A DNA stretch of 64,000 nucleotides from Candidatus Fonsibacter ubiquis (lineage in GTDB: Bacteria > Pseudomonadota > Alphaproteobacteria > Pelagibacterales > Pelagibacteraceae), in assembly GCF_002688585.1 (NCBI RefSeq), contig NZ_CP024034.1:611501-675500 (forward strand), read 5' to 3'. Of this stretch, positions 53,870 through 64,000 are shown one piece after another (position 1 is the stretch's first letter; each line of letters begins with the position of its first letter). Made by a program: the position numbers and the translations under genes. Below the pieces are notes generated by a model, which worked only from the letters and a program-made list of their open reading frames with translations, was not told the DNA's origin and ran no database searches.

Positions 53870-54666
53870 TAAATCTGGTACATATTTTTAAAGTTAGGAA
53901 AATTATTATTCTTTAAGTCTTTTACAAATTTTTTAATGCAAATCTCAGTTCTCTGTTTAAAATTATCATACATTTTAACAAATTTAGGGGGTTTTTCTGA
54001 ATACCCTAATAAATCTTCTGTTACTAAAATTTGTCCGTCACATTTATTTGATGCTCCAATTCCTATTGTTGGAATATTTACACTTTGATTTATTTTATCT
54101 GCTAAATCCTTAATAACGCACTCTACAACTAATGAAAATGCGCCTGCTTTTTCAGCAGAAATAGAGTCTTTAATAATTTGATTAAAACTTAAATGATCTT
54201 TTCCTTTAACTCTATAGTCTGACTTTTTTTTAACACTTTGTGGCAATAATCCTACATGCCCCATTACAGGAATATTATTATTTACTAAACATTTTATTGT
54301 TTCATAGACTTTAATCCCCCCTTCAACTTTTACAGCATCACAAAGTGTCTCTTTCATAATTTTTCTAGCATTTCTTAAAGCCATTTTAGGATTTTTTTCA
54401 TACGTTCCAATTGGCATATCAACAACTAATAAACTATTTTCGATCCCTCTCCTTACTGCCTTTCCATGCATAATCATCATCTCCAGAGTAACATCTCTAG
54501 TAGATTTCATTCCATGTAATACCATACCTAATGAATCTCCAACTAATATTACATCACAATATTTGTCTAAAATTTGTGCCATCGGCGTTGTATATGCTGT
54601 TAAACAAACAAGAGGCTTATTAAATTTTTTTTTTTTGATATTATTAATTGTTAATTTTTTTTTCAT
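53869..54666 (-). CDS. panB: Ketopantoate hydroxymethyltransferase
   Basis: 265 residues from the ATG at 54666, matching E. coli PanB (264); an in-frame ATG at 54681 would add five residues within guaA. It makes ketopantoate for pantothenate and CoA. Landmarks are LTAYTTPMAQILD, VGDSLGMVLHGM with the metal aspartate, and VKVEGG. panC is not beside it; it lies between guaA and the yfgM-like gene, an unusual position. Confidence 0.95.
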   Translation of the reverse strand: MKKKLTINNIKKKKFNKPLVCLTAYTTPMAQILDKYCDVILVGDSLGMVLHGMKSTRDVTLEMMIMHGKAVRRGIENSLLVVDMPIGTYEKNPKMALRNARKIMKETLCDAVKVEGGIKVYETIKCLVNNNIPVMGHVGLLPQSVKKKSDYRVKGKDHLSFNQIIKDSISAEKAGAFSLVVECVIKDLADKINQSVNIPTIGIGASNKCDGQILVTEDLLGYSEKPPKFVKMYDNFKQRTEICIKKFVKDLKNNNFPNFKNMYQI

Positions 54667-54671
54667 AAATT

Positions 54672-56234
54672 TTATTCCCACTCAATTGTTGCTGGGGGTT
54701 TTGATGTAATATCATAAACAACTCTATTAATACCCTTTACGTTATTAATAATTTTATTAGATATTTCAGCTAAATCTTTGTTCTTAAAATTATAAAAATC
54801 AGCAGTCATTCCATCTTGAGATGTAACTGCTCTTAAGGAACATACAAATTCATAAGTTTTAGAATCTCCCATAACACCTACTGTTTTTATTGGTAATAAA
54901 ACAGAAAATGCTTGCCAAATTTTTTTATAAAGATTTCTTAATTTTAATTCATTAATAAAAATACTATCCGCATCCTGCAAAATTTTAATTTTTGTCTTAT
55001 CAACTTTTCCTGGAATTCTTATTGCTAACCCAGGGCCTGGAAAGGGATGTCTAAAAACTATTTCTTTTGATAATTTTAAAGTAATACCAATTTTTCTTAC
55101 CTCATCTTTAAACAATTCTCTAAATGGCTCTACTAGTTTAAATTTCATTTTTTTTGGTAATCCACCCACGTTGTGATGCGATTTAATTACGGATGAAGGT
55201 CCTCCATGGTGACTTTGGCTTTCAATAACATCAGGATACAAAGTTCCCTGTGCTAAATATTTAATATTTTTAAATTTTTTTGATTCTCTTTCGAAAATTT
55301 TTATAAATATTTTTCCAATAATTTTTCTTTTAGTTTCAGGGTCAGAAATATTTTTCAAAGCCTTTAAAAAAATACTGGAAGCATCTACATAATTTAATTT
55401 AACTTTATAATTTTTTTTAAAAACATTTATTACCTCTTGTTCTTCATTTTTTCTAAGTAACCCAGTATTTATAAAAAAACAGTGCAATTTTTTTCCAATA
55501 GCCCTGTATAACAAAGCTGCTAATACACTACTATCAACTCCTCCTGATAAGGCACACAAAACGCTCTCGTCTCTTACCTCTGATTTTATATTTTTTATTA
55601 AGTAGTTTATTTGATTTTTAGAATTCCAATTTTTTTTTAATTTACAAATATTGAATAAAAAATTTTTAAATAAAATATCTCCATTAATTGTATGAATTAC
55701 CTCTGGATGAAACTGAACTCCAAATATTTTTTTTTTTTTATTTTGTATAATTGTATATTTATAGTCATCGCTTGAAGCAATTCCTTCAAATCCTTTCGGT
55801 ATTTTAGTTACTACATCGTTATGATTCATCCATACTTGAGTTTTCTTATTTTTGTTAAAAAAATTTTTTGTTAGTATCGATGTCTTATCACTAAAAATTT
55901 CACATCTTCCAAACTCACTTTTTTTATAATTTTTTACAACTCCCCCTAATTGTTTTGCTAATAATTGATGTCCATAGCAAATTCCAAGTATTGGTATATT
56001 AAAATTTAAAATTTTTTTTGGGATGCCTAAATAAGAAGTTTTGGTAATTGATAGAGGACCACCTGATAAAATAATTCCTTTTATATTGATTTCATTTGTA
56101 AAATTATCAGTTTTGTAACAACTAATAATTTCACAATATACGCCAAATTCTCTAATTCTTCTTGCAATTAGTTGTGTGGTTTGCGATCCAAAATCTACTA
56201 TGACTATTTTATCTACATAAGAAATATCTTTCAT
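54672..56234 (-). CDS. guaA: GMP synthase (glutamine-hydrolysing)
   Basis: 520 residues: class I glutamine amidotransferase domain (about 1-195) with nucleophile cysteine in GICYGHQLL, the ATP-pyrophosphatase domain with SGGVDSS (about 228-234), and the C-terminal dimerisation domain ending in PPATIEWE. It converts XMP to GMP. guaB lies upstream, separated only by a small TPR gene, so both purine steps are co-transcribed. Confidence 0.96.
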   Translation of the reverse strand: MKDISYVDKIVIVDFGSQTTQLIARRIREFGVYCEIISCYKTDNFTNEINIKGIILSGGPLSITKTSYLGIPKKILNFNIPILGICYGHQLLAKQLGGVVKNYKKSEFGRCEIFSDKTSILTKNFFNKNKKTQVWMNHNDVVTKIPKGFEGIASSDDYKYTIIQNKKKKIFGVQFHPEVIHTINGDILFKNFLFNICKLKKNWNSKNQINYLIKNIKSEVRDESVLCALSGGVDSSVLAALLYRAIGKKLHCFFINTGLLRKNEEQEVINVFKKNYKVKLNYVDASSIFLKALKNISDPETKRKIIGKIFIKIFERESKKFKNIKYLAQGTLYPDVIESQSHHGGPSSVIKSHHNVGGLPKKMKFKLVEPFRELFKDEVRKIGITLKLSKEIVFRHPFPGPGLAIRIPGKVDKTKIKILQDADSIFINELKLRNLYKKIWQAFSVLLPIKTVGVMGDSKTYEFVCSLRAVTSQDGMTADFYNFKNKDLAEISNKIINNVKGINRVVYDITSKPPATIEWE

Positions 56235-56659
56235 TATCTCTTATCGATTATAATCATTTTTGATAAATCATTTTTTTTTGAACATAATTCTTTACAAACT
56301 TTTGCAAAAATTAAATTACTTTCTTGCGCTTTTTTAAAATCGCCTTCTTCTATAATTAATAAAATCTTTAAATATAATGCTTCTTCATTTTTGGGGTTTA
56401 GAACTAAGATTGTGTCTAAATAAATCTTTTGCTGAATACTATCTTTATTAATAGCTGATATTTTTGACAAATATAAATAAGATTTTTCATTCTTAGTATT
56501 AAATACTATATCCTTTTCAAAGTAATACTTAGCTTCTTTATAGTCTTTTTCATTAAAAAATTTTAAACCTTGATTATAATAACTAATATTATTACCCAAA
56601 ACCTTGAATGGTAAAATTACTAAAAATAATATCAGAAAATTTTTAAAATATTTTTTCAT
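56234..56659 (-). CDS. Small secreted TPR protein
   Basis: 141 residues. A signal peptide (about 1-22, hydrophobic [15 protein letters not shown]) is followed by about three TPR-like helix pairs: [20 protein letters not shown], then [21 protein letters not shown], then [19 protein letters not shown] (each shown in part of about 20 residues). Likely periplasmic. It sits between guaB and guaA and overlaps guaA by one base. Function unknown; TPR proteins mediate protein contacts. Confidence 0.75.
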   Translation of the reverse strand: MKKYFKNFLILFLVILPFKVLGNNISYYNQGLKFFNEKDYKEAKYYFEKDIVFNTKNEKSYLYLSKISAINKDSIQQKIYLDTILVLNPKNEEALYLKILLIIEEGDFKKAQESNLIFAKVCKELCSKKNDLSKMIIIDKR

Positions 56660-56661
56660 TA

Positions 56662-58116
56662 TTAACTTTCAAATGGATAATTTGGTGACTGTTTTGTAAT
56701 TTGTATATCGTGCACATGACTTTCCTTTAATCCTGAATTTGTTATTTTAACAAACTTTGCTTTTTCTTTTAATTCTAAAATATTTTTTGCACCCACATAT
56801 CCCATAGATGCTTTTAATCCACCAATAAGTTGATGGATAACTGCTCTAACAGGACCTTTATATGGAACTCTACCTTCAATTCCCTCTGGCACTAGTTTTA
56901 GTGAATTATTAATTTCTTCTTGGAAATATCTATCGGCTGATCCTCTAGACATTGCGCCAATTGAACCCATGCCTCTATAAGATTTATAACTTCTGCCCTG
57001 ATAATAAAAAATATCTCCTGGACTTTCCTCTGTTCCGGCAAATAATGATCCGATCATAACAGCATCAGCTCCAGCTCCAATTGCTTTAGCAATATCTCCA
57101 GAATACCTAATACCACCATCAGCTATAATTTTAATTTTTTTATTTTTTATCGATTTTGCAACATTATATATTGCTGAAAACTGCGGAACTCCTACACCCG
57201 CTACGATTCTTGTAGTACAAATTGAACCTGGACCTATACCAACTTTTATTGCATCAGCTCCGTAATCAACTAATGCTCTTGCACCTTCAGCTGTCGCTAT
57301 ATTTCCTGCTACAATTGTTACTTTAATATTTTTTTTAATACTCTCTAATGTTTTTAATACAGATATTGAATGCCCATGGGCTGTATCTAAAATTATCACG
57401 TCAGCACCAGCATTTGCCAATTGCTCGGCTCTAATAATATTTTCTTTACCGGCGCCAACTGCAGCAGCTACAATTAATGAACCTTTTTTATCTTTTGCTG
57501 CTTCTGGGTAAATTTGTGACTTTTGAATATCTTTTACAGTAATTAGGCCCTTACATTTAAAATTACTATCTACAATAATTAATTTTTCTATTTTATTTTT
57601 AAATAATATTTTTTTCGCTTCTGTTATTGATGTGCCAACTTTTGCTGTAACTAACTCTTTAGTCATTAAATCTTTAACTTTAATTTTCTTATCCGTAACA
57701 AATCTAACGTCTCTATTTGTAAGTATTCCGACTAATTTTAGATTTTTATTAACAACTAAAATCCCTGATATTTTATGATTTTTCATTAATACTGTCGCCT
57801 CAAACAAAGATGCCTCGGCATCAATGGTAATTGGATCAATGACCATTCCTGACTCAAATCTTTTAACTAATTTAATTTGATTGACCTGATCCTCTACACT
57901 CATATTTTTATGTATACATGCCATGCCTCCAGATTGAGCCATTGCGATTGCTAATTTATATTCTGAAACTGTGTCCATTGCAGAAGCAATAAGAGGGATA
58001 CCAAGTGTTACTGAATCTGATAATTTAGTTGAAACTAAAGTTTCTTTGGGTAGGACTGAAGAATGTCTAGGCTCGAGCAAGACATCATCAAAAGTTAAAG
58101 CTTCGGGGATTTCCAT
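56662..58116 (-). CDS. guaB: IMP dehydrogenase
   Basis: 484 residues. It oxidises IMP to XMP, the rate-limiting step to GMP. The N-terminal [12 protein letters not shown], two CBS domains (about 92-205) and the active-site loop GPGSICTT with the catalytic cysteine are intact, as is the flap with [10 protein letters not shown]. First of the guaB-TPR-guaA run. rlmE lies 31 bases upstream. Confidence 0.97.
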   Translation of the reverse strand: MEIPEALTFDDVLLEPRHSSVLPKETLVSTKLSDSVTLGIPLIASAMDTVSEYKLAIAMAQSGGMACIHKNMSVEDQVNQIKLVKRFESGMVIDPITIDAEASLFEATVLMKNHKISGILVVNKNLKLVGILTNRDVRFVTDKKIKVKDLMTKELVTAKVGTSITEAKKILFKNKIEKLIIVDSNFKCKGLITVKDIQKSQIYPEAAKDKKGSLIVAAAVGAGKENIIRAEQLANAGADVIILDTAHGHSISVLKTLESIKKNIKVTIVAGNIATAEGARALVDYGADAIKVGIGPGSICTTRIVAGVGVPQFSAIYNVAKSIKNKKIKIIADGGIRYSGDIAKAIGAGADAVMIGSLFAGTEESPGDIFYYQGRSYKSYRGMGSIGAMSRGSADRYFQEEINNSLKLVPEGIEGRVPYKGPVRAVIHQLIGGLKASMGYVGAKNILELKEKAKFVKITNSGLKESHVHDIQITKQSPNYPFES

Positions 58117-58146
58117 ATATAAATTTATTATATAAAAATCTCAAAG

Positions 58147-58785
58147 TCAAATAATTTTTAAATCTCTACATAATAAATACATTTCACGAGATTCTTTTCT
58201 ACTTGAATCTGGTTTGATTCTTTCAATTTTCTTAAATAATTCTTTAGCATTTTTAATTAATATATTTTCGTCTTTACCACTAAAAATTTTTACTAATAAT
58301 GCGGATTTTGTCTTTAAAATTAACTTAGATAAATTTACCACATCCAAGGCTATAGCGTTTGTTTTGATTGCATCTAAATCTTTATTACCTGTTGTATTAA
58401 CAGCCATATCAGACAACACAATATCAACTTTATTCCGTTTAAAAAAATCATTTATAAAATCCAAAAAATCAGAATCATTAAAATCTTTTTTATAAAAAAA
58501 AATATTATCAATTATTTCCATATTCAGAATATCTATTGATAAATTTTTACCATTTTTATTTATATCAGCACAAACTTGCGACCAACCGCCCGGAGCACTT
58601 CCTAGGTCTAAAATATTTAAATTATTTTTTAAAAATTTAAACTTATTATTAATTTCTATAAGTTTAAAAGCTGATCGAGATCTATATCCCTTCTGTTTAG
58701 CTAACTTAGTGTAAGGATCGTTAAATTGTCGGGTAATCCATTTTTTAGAACTTGCTGTTAAATTTTTATTTTTAAATTTTTTCAA
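58147..58785 (-). CDS. rlmE: 23S rRNA 2'-O-methyltransferase RlmE (FtsJ)
   Basis: 212 residues. It methylates U2552 in the peptidyl-transferase A loop. RSRSAFKLIEIN, the SAM motif LDLGSAPGGWSQV (about 60-72), the catalytic aspartate in LSDMA and the late lysine in LVKIFSG form the K-D-K-E set. Common neighbour of guaB in alphaproteobacteria. Confidence 0.95.
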   Translation of the reverse strand: MKKFKNKNLTASSKKWITRQFNDPYTKLAKQKGYRSRSAFKLIEINNKFKFLKNNLNILDLGSAPGGWSQVCADINKNGKNLSIDILNMEIIDNIFFYKKDFNDSDFLDFINDFFKRNKVDIVLSDMAVNTTGNKDLDAIKTNAIALDVVNLSKLILKTKSALLVKIFSGKDENILIKNAKELFKKIERIKPDSSRKESREMYLLCRDLKII

Positions 58786-58787
58786 AA

Positions 58788-59687
58788 CTACTTTGTAAAT
58801 CTAATATTCTTTTTAATCCAATTATTATTTAATGATTGAACATCTAATAATTTATTCTTATCAAATCTAAATTCATCATATTTTTTTCCGGCTAAATGAA
58901 TAATTCCTATCTTATGATGGGGAAGATATGGCTCTACAAAAGTATTTTTAATTTCATCAAATTTAATATTTTCAATTAAAAACCAATTGCAGTAAGTCGG
59001 TAGTATTTGAACTTTCATTTGATTACAATAAACGCTTATATTCATTGCTATCTGCTCTGAACCAAAAATTCTTCCTTTTTTTAATGCTTGCTTTAAATTT
59101 GTTTGCCATACTAACCAATGTGGAGCATCATTTTCTAAACAAAATACACCAATATTTAAATGAGGCTTAAGTGCAACTTCTCTACAGATTTTATTTGAAA
59201 ATCCTGAACTTTTAGAATGTTTGTAATTTTGAGATCTTATAAATGCAATGTTACTAAAAATCCAATCAGCTCTTAAAACTCGACCATAAGCTCGATCTGC
59301 TGAAGATGATATTGATAAAGTTTTATTATCACTTCCCTTAAAATAAAGTTCAACAGACGACCAGTCATTTACCCATGCATCGGCATCAATCCAAAGATAT
59401 TTTTTAAAACCAGGAAAATATTCTGGCAAAAATGCCCGAGAAACTTGACTCTTAAGCCACTCTCTACCTTTAATTTTATATTCTGGAACTTCAATATCCC
59501 ATTTAGCTTTAACAATTTTATAAACTTTTTTTTCTAAAATCTTAATTTGATCTAACTGAAGTCCTGCATCTAATATACAAATCGATACACTTTTGCTCTC
59601 TTCAAAACTTAAAATAGAGTCAATTAACTCATTTAAAAGTTCAAAATATTTAGAGTCAGCTAAGGATATAATTGCTCTATCTTTCAT
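58788..59687 (-). CDS. Glycosyltransferase-like protein (GT-A fold, GT8-like)
   Basis: 299 residues. The overall layout suggests a GT-A nucleotide-sugar transferase: an N-terminal RAIISLADSKYFELLNEL strand-helix unit, a strongly predicted metal-binding DXD-type motif in LWIDADAWV (about 102-110), and a late HLAGKKYDEF. GT8-type enzymes carry similar FxDxD and HxxGxxKPW elements. No membrane segment is present. Acceptor and donor are unknown. It lies between rlmE and pssA, overlapping pssA by four bases, so it may act on a lipid or LPS component, but that is inference. Confidence 0.65.
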   Translation of the reverse strand: MKDRAIISLADSKYFELLNELIDSILSFEESKSVSICILDAGLQLDQIKILEKKVYKIVKAKWDIEVPEYKIKGREWLKSQVSRAFLPEYFPGFKKYLWIDADAWVNDWSSVELYFKGSDNKTLSISSSADRAYGRVLRADWIFSNIAFIRSQNYKHSKSSGFSNKICREVALKPHLNIGVFCLENDAPHWLVWQTNLKQALKKGRIFGSEQIAMNISVYCNQMKVQILPTYCNWFLIENIKFDEIKNTFVEPYLPHHKIGIIHLAGKKYDEFRFDKNKLLDVQSLNNNWIKKNIRFTK

Positions 59688-60442
59688 ATAAAATCTTCAG
59701 AAATTAAGCTATCAGAGGCTTTTGAAGATCTTTTTTTTATAATTTTAAAATGAATAAAACTGATTGGTATTAACAATAAATATAAGCATCCTGTAAATAA
59801 AAGAGTATTAAATGGATAATGAATTAGAAAACCAAAATAAGTAGCTATTAATAGCAAAAGAAATATCAAGAATGGCCGACTAACTTTTATTCCTTTTAAG
59901 GAATAGGTTGGAATTTTGCTAATCATTAAAAAAGTCGAAGCTATTATAAAAATTATCGCTAATGTTCTATAGTCATAATTAGATGAAAAATCACTTAACA
60001 ATAAAATTAATGGCAAAAGTAATATTCCTGCACCTGCTGGTGAAGGAACACCAGTAAAAAAATTTTCTCTCCATTTTTCATTATTCATTTTTGATCCCAA
60101 ATTAAATCTAGCTAGCCTTAAACAGCATGCAACCGAATGAAATAAAACTAAAAGCCAACCAATATTTCCCAAATCTTTTAAAATCCAAATATAAACTGTA
60201 ATTGCTGGAGCAACTCCAAAGTTAATAAAGTCAATTAAAGAATCTAATTCAGCCCCAAATTTTGAAGTACCTTTTATTAATCTTGCAATTCTTCCATCAA
60301 TTGTGTCAATGATTGAGGCAATAGTAATGGCAATCACCGCATGCTCAAACTGCGAATTTAGAGCAAACTTAATTGAACTAAGGCCTACGCATAAACCTAG
60401 AATACTTATAATACTGGGTATTACATATCTTGGGTGAATCAT
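59684..60442 (-). CDS. pssA: CDP-diacylglycerol-serine O-phosphatidyltransferase
   Basis: 252 residues with about eight membrane helices. The CDP-alcohol phosphatidyltransferase motif DGxxARx8Gx3Dx3D is visible as DGRIARLIKGTSKFGAELDS followed by LID. It makes phosphatidylserine, which Psd (next upstream on this strand) converts to phosphatidylethanolamine. psd-pssA is a standard pair. Confidence 0.94.
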   Translation of the reverse strand: MIHPRYVIPSIISILGLCVGLSSIKFALNSQFEHAVIAITIASIIDTIDGRIARLIKGTSKFGAELDSLIDFINFGVAPAITVYIWILKDLGNIGWLLVLFHSVACCLRLARFNLGSKMNNEKWRENFFTGVPSPAGAGILLLPLILLLSDFSSNYDYRTLAIIFIIASTFLMISKIPTYSLKGIKVSRPFLIFLLLLIATYFGFLIHYPFNTLLFTGCLYLLLIPISFIHFKIIKKRSSKASDSLISEDFI

Positions 60443-60456
60443 TTTGAAAATAATAT

Positions 60457-61107
60457 TTAAATTTTTGCGAGCAAACTTTCTCCAGCAACAACAGTCTGAC
60501 CTTGTTTTGCTAAAAGTTTATAATCATTATCAAAATAAAGATCAACTCTACTACCAAATCTTATAATTCCAATTCTATCTCCCTGATTTAAATTCTGACC
60601 TTGCTTAACTTCACAAATAATTCTTCGAGCTATTAACCCAGCAATCTGTACTATGGCGAAAGTTTTTCCTGAACTATTAGAGTATTTAATTAAATTTCTT
60701 TCATTGTCCTCACTAGCCTTGTCTAAAGATGCATCAATAAATTTTCCTGGCTTATAAAATATTTCATCTATTTTTCCTGAAATAGGGACTCTATTTACAT
60801 GGCAATTAAAAACGTTCATAAAAACACTAACCCTTTGGTATTCTTTATTTTCCATATTAAGTTCTTTAGGACCCCTAACATTTGTTATCAAGCTTATAAC
60901 TCCATCAGCTGGACTAACTAAAAAAGTATCATCATTAATTGGATATCTTTCTGGATCTCTAAAAAAATAGTAAACCCAGATTGTTAAAATAAAACCTATA
61001 GCACCTAAAATTTTGTTAACTAAAATTAGCAGCATTGTAACTATTGCTGCTATTGCTAGCATTCTGTAGCCTTCTTTGTGTAATGGAGGAAAAATAATAT
61101 CAAACAT
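60457..61107 (-). CDS. psd: Phosphatidylserine decarboxylase
   Basis: 216 residues, the short (type II-like) form. Two hydrophobic stretches lie near the N-terminus. The self-cleavage site that creates the pyruvoyl group is in RFGSRVDLYF (Gly-Ser), and NVFNCHVNRVP carries the conserved histidine. It makes phosphatidylethanolamine from PssA's product. The 63 bases to the divergent icd start contain AT-rich promoter sequence with TATATAAA-like elements but no clear -35. Confidence 0.94.
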   Translation of the reverse strand: MFDIIFPPLHKEGYRMLAIAAIVTMLLILVNKILGAIGFILTIWVYYFFRDPERYPINDDTFLVSPADGVISLITNVRGPKELNMENKEYQRVSVFMNVFNCHVNRVPISGKIDEIFYKPGKFIDASLDKASEDNERNLIKYSNSSGKTFAIVQIAGLIARRIICEVKQGQNLNQGDRIGIIRFGSRVDLYFDNDYKLLAKQGQTVVAGESLLAKI

Positions 61108-61170
61108 AAATATTTAATTAGTTAAAAACATACTATATAAAAACATTTTTTATTTATATCAAAAAAACTA

Positions 61171-62385
61171 ATGTCGAAAATCAAAGTAAAAAATCCAGTT
61201 GTCGAGCTTGATGGCGATGAAATGACAAGGATTATCTGGGATTTTATTAAACAAAAACTAATTCTTCCCTACCTTGATATTGAACTTAAGTATTTTGATT
61301 TAGGTATGGAAAGTAGAGATAAAACTGATGATCAAATTACAATTGATTCTGCTAATGCAATAAAAAAATATGGTGTTGGAGTTAAATGCGCAACAATCAC
61401 CCCAGATGAAGAAAGGGTTAAAGAATTTAAACTTAAAAAAATGTGGAGATCCCCAAATGGAACTATCAGAAACATATTAGGCGGAACCATATTCAGGGAA
61501 CCAATTATTTGTAAAAATATTCCAAAGTTAGTTCCTTCATGGACAGACCCAATTGTAATAGGAAGACATTCTTTTGGTGACCAATATAAAGCGACTGACT
61601 TTAAAATTCCTGGCAAAGGTAAACTTAAGATTCAATGGATATCAGAAGATAATAAACAAACCATCGAACATGAAGTTTTTAATTTTACAAGTCCTGGTGT
61701 AGCTCTCGCTATGTATAATTTAGACGATTCAATAAAAGATTTTGCAAGGGCATGTATGAATTATGGAATTTTACGTAAATGGCCAGTTTATTTATCTACA
61801 AAAAATACAATTCTAAAGGTCTATGATGGAAGATTTAAAGATTTATTCCAAGAGGTATATGAAAAAGAATTTAAAACCAAGTTTAACGAAATAGGAATTA
61901 CATATGAGCATAGATTAATCGATGACATGGTTGCTTGTGCAATGAAATGGAGTGGAAAATATGTATGGGCTTGCAAAAATTATGATGGCGATGTTCAATC
62001 TGATACTGTTGCACAAGGCTTTGGATCTTTGGGGTTAATGACAAGTGTATTAATGACTCCTGATGGTAAAACTGTTGAAGCAGAAGCAGCTCACGGAACT
62101 GTGACAAGGCACTTTAGAGAACATCAAAAAGGTAAACAAACTTCTACTAACCCAATAGCTTCTATCTTTGCTTGGACTCGGGGACTTTCCCACAGAGGAA
62201 AGTTAGATGATAATAATGAATTAATAAAGTTTTCTAACACTCTAGAAAAAGTTTGTATTGAGAGTGTTGAAAATGGATATATGACAAAAGATCTTGCTAT
62301 ATTAATTAATAAAGACGCAAAATTTCAAACAACAACTGAATTTTTAGAAACTATAAATTCAAATTTAAAAAAGAAATTAAATTAA
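61171..62385 (+). CDS. icd: NADP-dependent isocitrate dehydrogenase
   Basis: 404 residues of the eukaryote-like (IDH1/IDH2) subfamily, common in alphaproteobacteria. Landmarks are [14 protein letters not shown] at the start, [19 protein letters not shown] (the isocitrate-binding serine and arginines), and [10 protein letters not shown] in the NADP-binding region. It oxidises isocitrate to 2-oxoglutarate in the TCA cycle. The end overlaps the convergent alaS by four bases. Confidence 0.97.
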   Translation: MSKIKVKNPVVELDGDEMTRIIWDFIKQKLILPYLDIELKYFDLGMESRDKTDDQITIDSANAIKKYGVGVKCATITPDEERVKEFKLKKMWRSPNGTIRNILGGTIFREPIICKNIPKLVPSWTDPIVIGRHSFGDQYKATDFKIPGKGKLKIQWISEDNKQTIEHEVFNFTSPGVALAMYNLDDSIKDFARACMNYGILRKWPVYLSTKNTILKVYDGRFKDLFQEVYEKEFKTKFNEIGITYEHRLIDDMVACAMKWSGKYVWACKNYDGDVQSDTVAQGFGSLGLMTSVLMTPDGKTVEAEAAHGTVTRHFREHQKGKQTSTNPIASIFAWTRGLSHRGKLDDNNELIKFSNTLEKVCIESVENGYMTKDLAILINKDAKFQTTTEFLETINSNLKKKLN

Positions 62386-64000
62386 TTAATTTTTTTTAAA
62401 ATTTCTTCGAAAGAACTTTCAATTTTTGATATATCAGAGCCACCGCTAGCTTGAGCAAAATCTTTTCGTCCTCCACCACCTTTGCTACCTAAAATTAATC
62501 CTATTTCCTTAGCTATTTTTGAAGCATCATATTCATTTACTAAATCATTGGTAATTCCTACTGCAACTGTAATTTTTTCATTATTTATGGAATATAAAAT
62601 TATAATTTTTTTATTTAATTGTTTTTTTTGATCTTCAATTAAATTTTGAATTCTTTTTACAGGATAATTAAATATTTTTTGAAACCTAATGCTAATTTTA
62701 TAGTGATGAATATCTTTGATTATATTTTTACTTTTATCTAATAAAATATTTTTAACCTCTAAATCCTCTAAAATTTTTTTTAAAATACTAATTCTTGTTA
62801 AAATATTTTCCTCTTTAACTTCTTTAATATTACCCCCTAATCCTTTTATCTTTATTTCTAATTCATTAACTTGATCTAATTTATTTTTATTAAACTCATC
62901 TTGCTCATTTTCTTTGTTTTTCAAATATTCTGCTAATTGCTGGTCTCTTAAAGCCTCAACTCTCCTTACACCGGCTGCAACGGCTGACTGACTTACGACT
63001 AAAAATTTTCCGATCTCTTTTGTATTTTTTACATGTGTTCCACCACATAGTTCTATTGAAAAAACTTTATTGCCGTCTGTACCCATGGTTAAAACTCTAA
63101 CCTCCTCGCCATATTTTTCTCCAAATAATGCCAGTGCTCCTTCTGCCACTGCTGCTTTTGGTGTCATAAGTCTTGTTTGAACATCTGATTTTTGTTCAAT
63201 AATTTTATTTACGCAATTATTGATATTGATCATTTCATCATCAGAAATTGGTTTATTATGACTAAAATCAAAACGTAATCTATCTGGACCAACGTATGAT
63301 CCCTTTTGAACAACATGCTTCCCAAGGGTTCTTCTTAACGACTCATGAAGCAAATGTGTTGCTGAATGATAGGCGCGTATATTTTGTCTTTTTAATGAGT
63401 CTATTTTAAGATTTACATTATCACCTTTTTTTATTTCTCCAGAAATGAGTTTTCCAAAATGTATATAAAAATCACCAAACATTTTTTTAGTGTCGATTAC
63501 TTCAAATATAAAATTTTTATTTGATATAATTCCTTTATCTCCTACTTGACCTCCAGACTCACCATAGAATGGCGTTTGGTTTAAAATAAGAGCTAATTCA
63601 GAATTTTTACTTGAACTTTCAATTTCTTTATCATGACTAACAATAGATAAAATTACTCCTTGTGAATTTTCTGAATTGTAACCTAAAAATTCAGTGGGAC
63701 CGTATTTTTCTTTTAGTTCAAACCATATTTTTGATGTCTGGTCAGAGCCAGAACCTTTCCATGAGGCTCTTGCAATTTTTTTACTCTCAGCCATTAAACA
63801 GTTAAACTTAATTTCATCAACAGATATTTTTTTATCTTTTAAAAAATCTTGGGTAAGATCCAAAGGAAAGCCATAGGTATCATATAATTTAAAGGCTATA
63901 TCTCCTGAAAGCTTATTATTTGTTACTTTATTAATTTCTGTATTTAGAATTTTCATTCCATTTTTTAGCATTATAGAAAATCTTTCCTCCTCTAACTTTA
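62382..64000 (-). CDS. alaS: Alanyl-tRNA synthetase, 3' part (continues past window)
   Basis: About 538 C-terminal residues are present and the frame stays open to the window edge; the codons above the ATG at 63971 read KLEEERFS, which is conserved AlaS sequence, so that ATG is internal. Present are [13 protein letters not shown], the editing domain with [12 protein letters not shown] and CGGTHV, and the C-Ala domain ending with the glycine-rich [16 protein letters not shown]. The N-terminal aminoacylation core lies beyond 64000. It charges tRNA-Ala and clears mischarged tRNA. Confidence 0.96.
   Translation of the reverse strand, partial: KLEEERFSIMLKNGMKILNTEINKVTNNKLSGDIAFKLYDTYGFPLDLTQDFLKDKKISVDEIKFNCLMAESKKIARASWKGSGSDQTSKIWFELKEKYGPTEFLGYNSENSQGVILSIVSHDKEIESSSKNSELALILNQTPFYGESGGQVGDKGIISNKNFIFEVIDTKKMFGDFYIHFGKLISGEIKKGDNVNLKIDSLKRQNIRAYHSATHLLHESLRRTLGKHVVQKGSYVGPDRLRFDFSHNKPISDDEMININNCVNKIIEQKSDVQTRLMTPKAAVAEGALALFGEKYGEEVRVLTMGTDGNKVFSIELCGGTHVKNTKEIGKFLVVSQSAVAAGVRRVEALRDQQLAEYLKNKENEQDEFNKNKLDQVNELEIKIKGLGGNIKEVKEENILTRISILKKILEDLEVKNILLDKSKNIIKDIHHYKISIRFQKIFNYPVKRIQNLIEDQKKQLNKKIIILYSINNEKITVAVGITNDLVNEYDASKIAKEIGLILGSKGGGGRKDFAQASGGSDISKIESSFEEILKKIN

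Noticed and set aside
62382-63971. A complete 529-residue AlaS starting at the ATG at 63971
   Set aside because: Codons upstream of that ATG continue conserved AlaS sequence (KLEEERFS) to the window edge, so the gene is cut by the window, not shortened.

Overview
The window is an AT-rich (roughly 30% GC by eye), densely packed stretch of a bacterial chromosome. Gene order and families point to a streamlined alphaproteobacterium of marine SAR11/HIMB59/AEGEAN-169 type. Supporting signs are an NDUFA12-type complex I subunit, a eukaryote-like NADP isocitrate dehydrogenase, an Hda-purM-purN-ndk-pepA-lptFG-lptD-surA-pdxA-rsmA neighbourhood, an iscR-sufBCDS operon, and arginine coded mostly by AGA. 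The lineage is inferred from layout, not from rRNA, which is absent. No tRNA, rRNA, insertion sequence or CRISPR array was seen, and no gene-free stretch exceeds 300 bases (the longest, 1776-2028, is 253 bases).

Layout. Positions 1-2030 are the only accessory-looking part: a hairpin-rich stretch (20-158), two overlapping genes of unknown function, a FAS1-domain gene with a structured leader, and the decayed tail of an EamA transporter gene. Next come apt and an MTA/SAH nucleosidase, divergent and probably working together in adenine salvage; then an EamA transporter, zapE and nadK. From 13269 down to 5956 (minus strand) runs a nine-gene Fe-S cluster operon, iscR-iscS-sufB-sufC-sufD-sufS-sufU-sufT-sufA, preceded by a clear IscR-type operator over the -35 element. 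From 13.4 to 31.6 kb lie housekeeping genes: an alpha/beta hydrolase, anmK, tyrS, an AsmA-like protein, prfB with its programmed frameshift, rne, thiSG, aroQ-accBC, a complex I subunit, an orphan NrdJ C-terminal-like protein, aspS, rnd, hda and purMN.

From 31.5 to 45.6 kb are ndk, pepA, the LPS export and outer-membrane assembly set lptF-lptG-lptD-surA-like, pdxA, rsmA, the gmk-acpP-fabG-fabD block, rpsF-rpsR-rplI and dnaB with a perfect DnaA box in its upstream gap. From 45.6 to 64 kb are alr, an RND/MMPL-like membrane protein, cvpA, purF, a yfgM-bamB-der block in which Der has only one GTPase domain, panB, guaA, guaB, rlmE, a glycosyltransferase-like gene, pssA and psd for phosphatidylethanolamine, icd, and the 3' part of alaS running off the window.

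Genes are packed tightly: 11 of 13 convergent pairs overlap or lie within 3 bases of each other. The most unusual observations are the half-length Der, an RNase E with no cysteine and no Zn-link motif, the EamA gene relic, the hairpin repeats flanking the first two genes, and a possible pseudoknotted leader upstream of the FAS1 gene. I did not find a convincing new multi-gene system; the left 2 kb is the best place to look for novelty.
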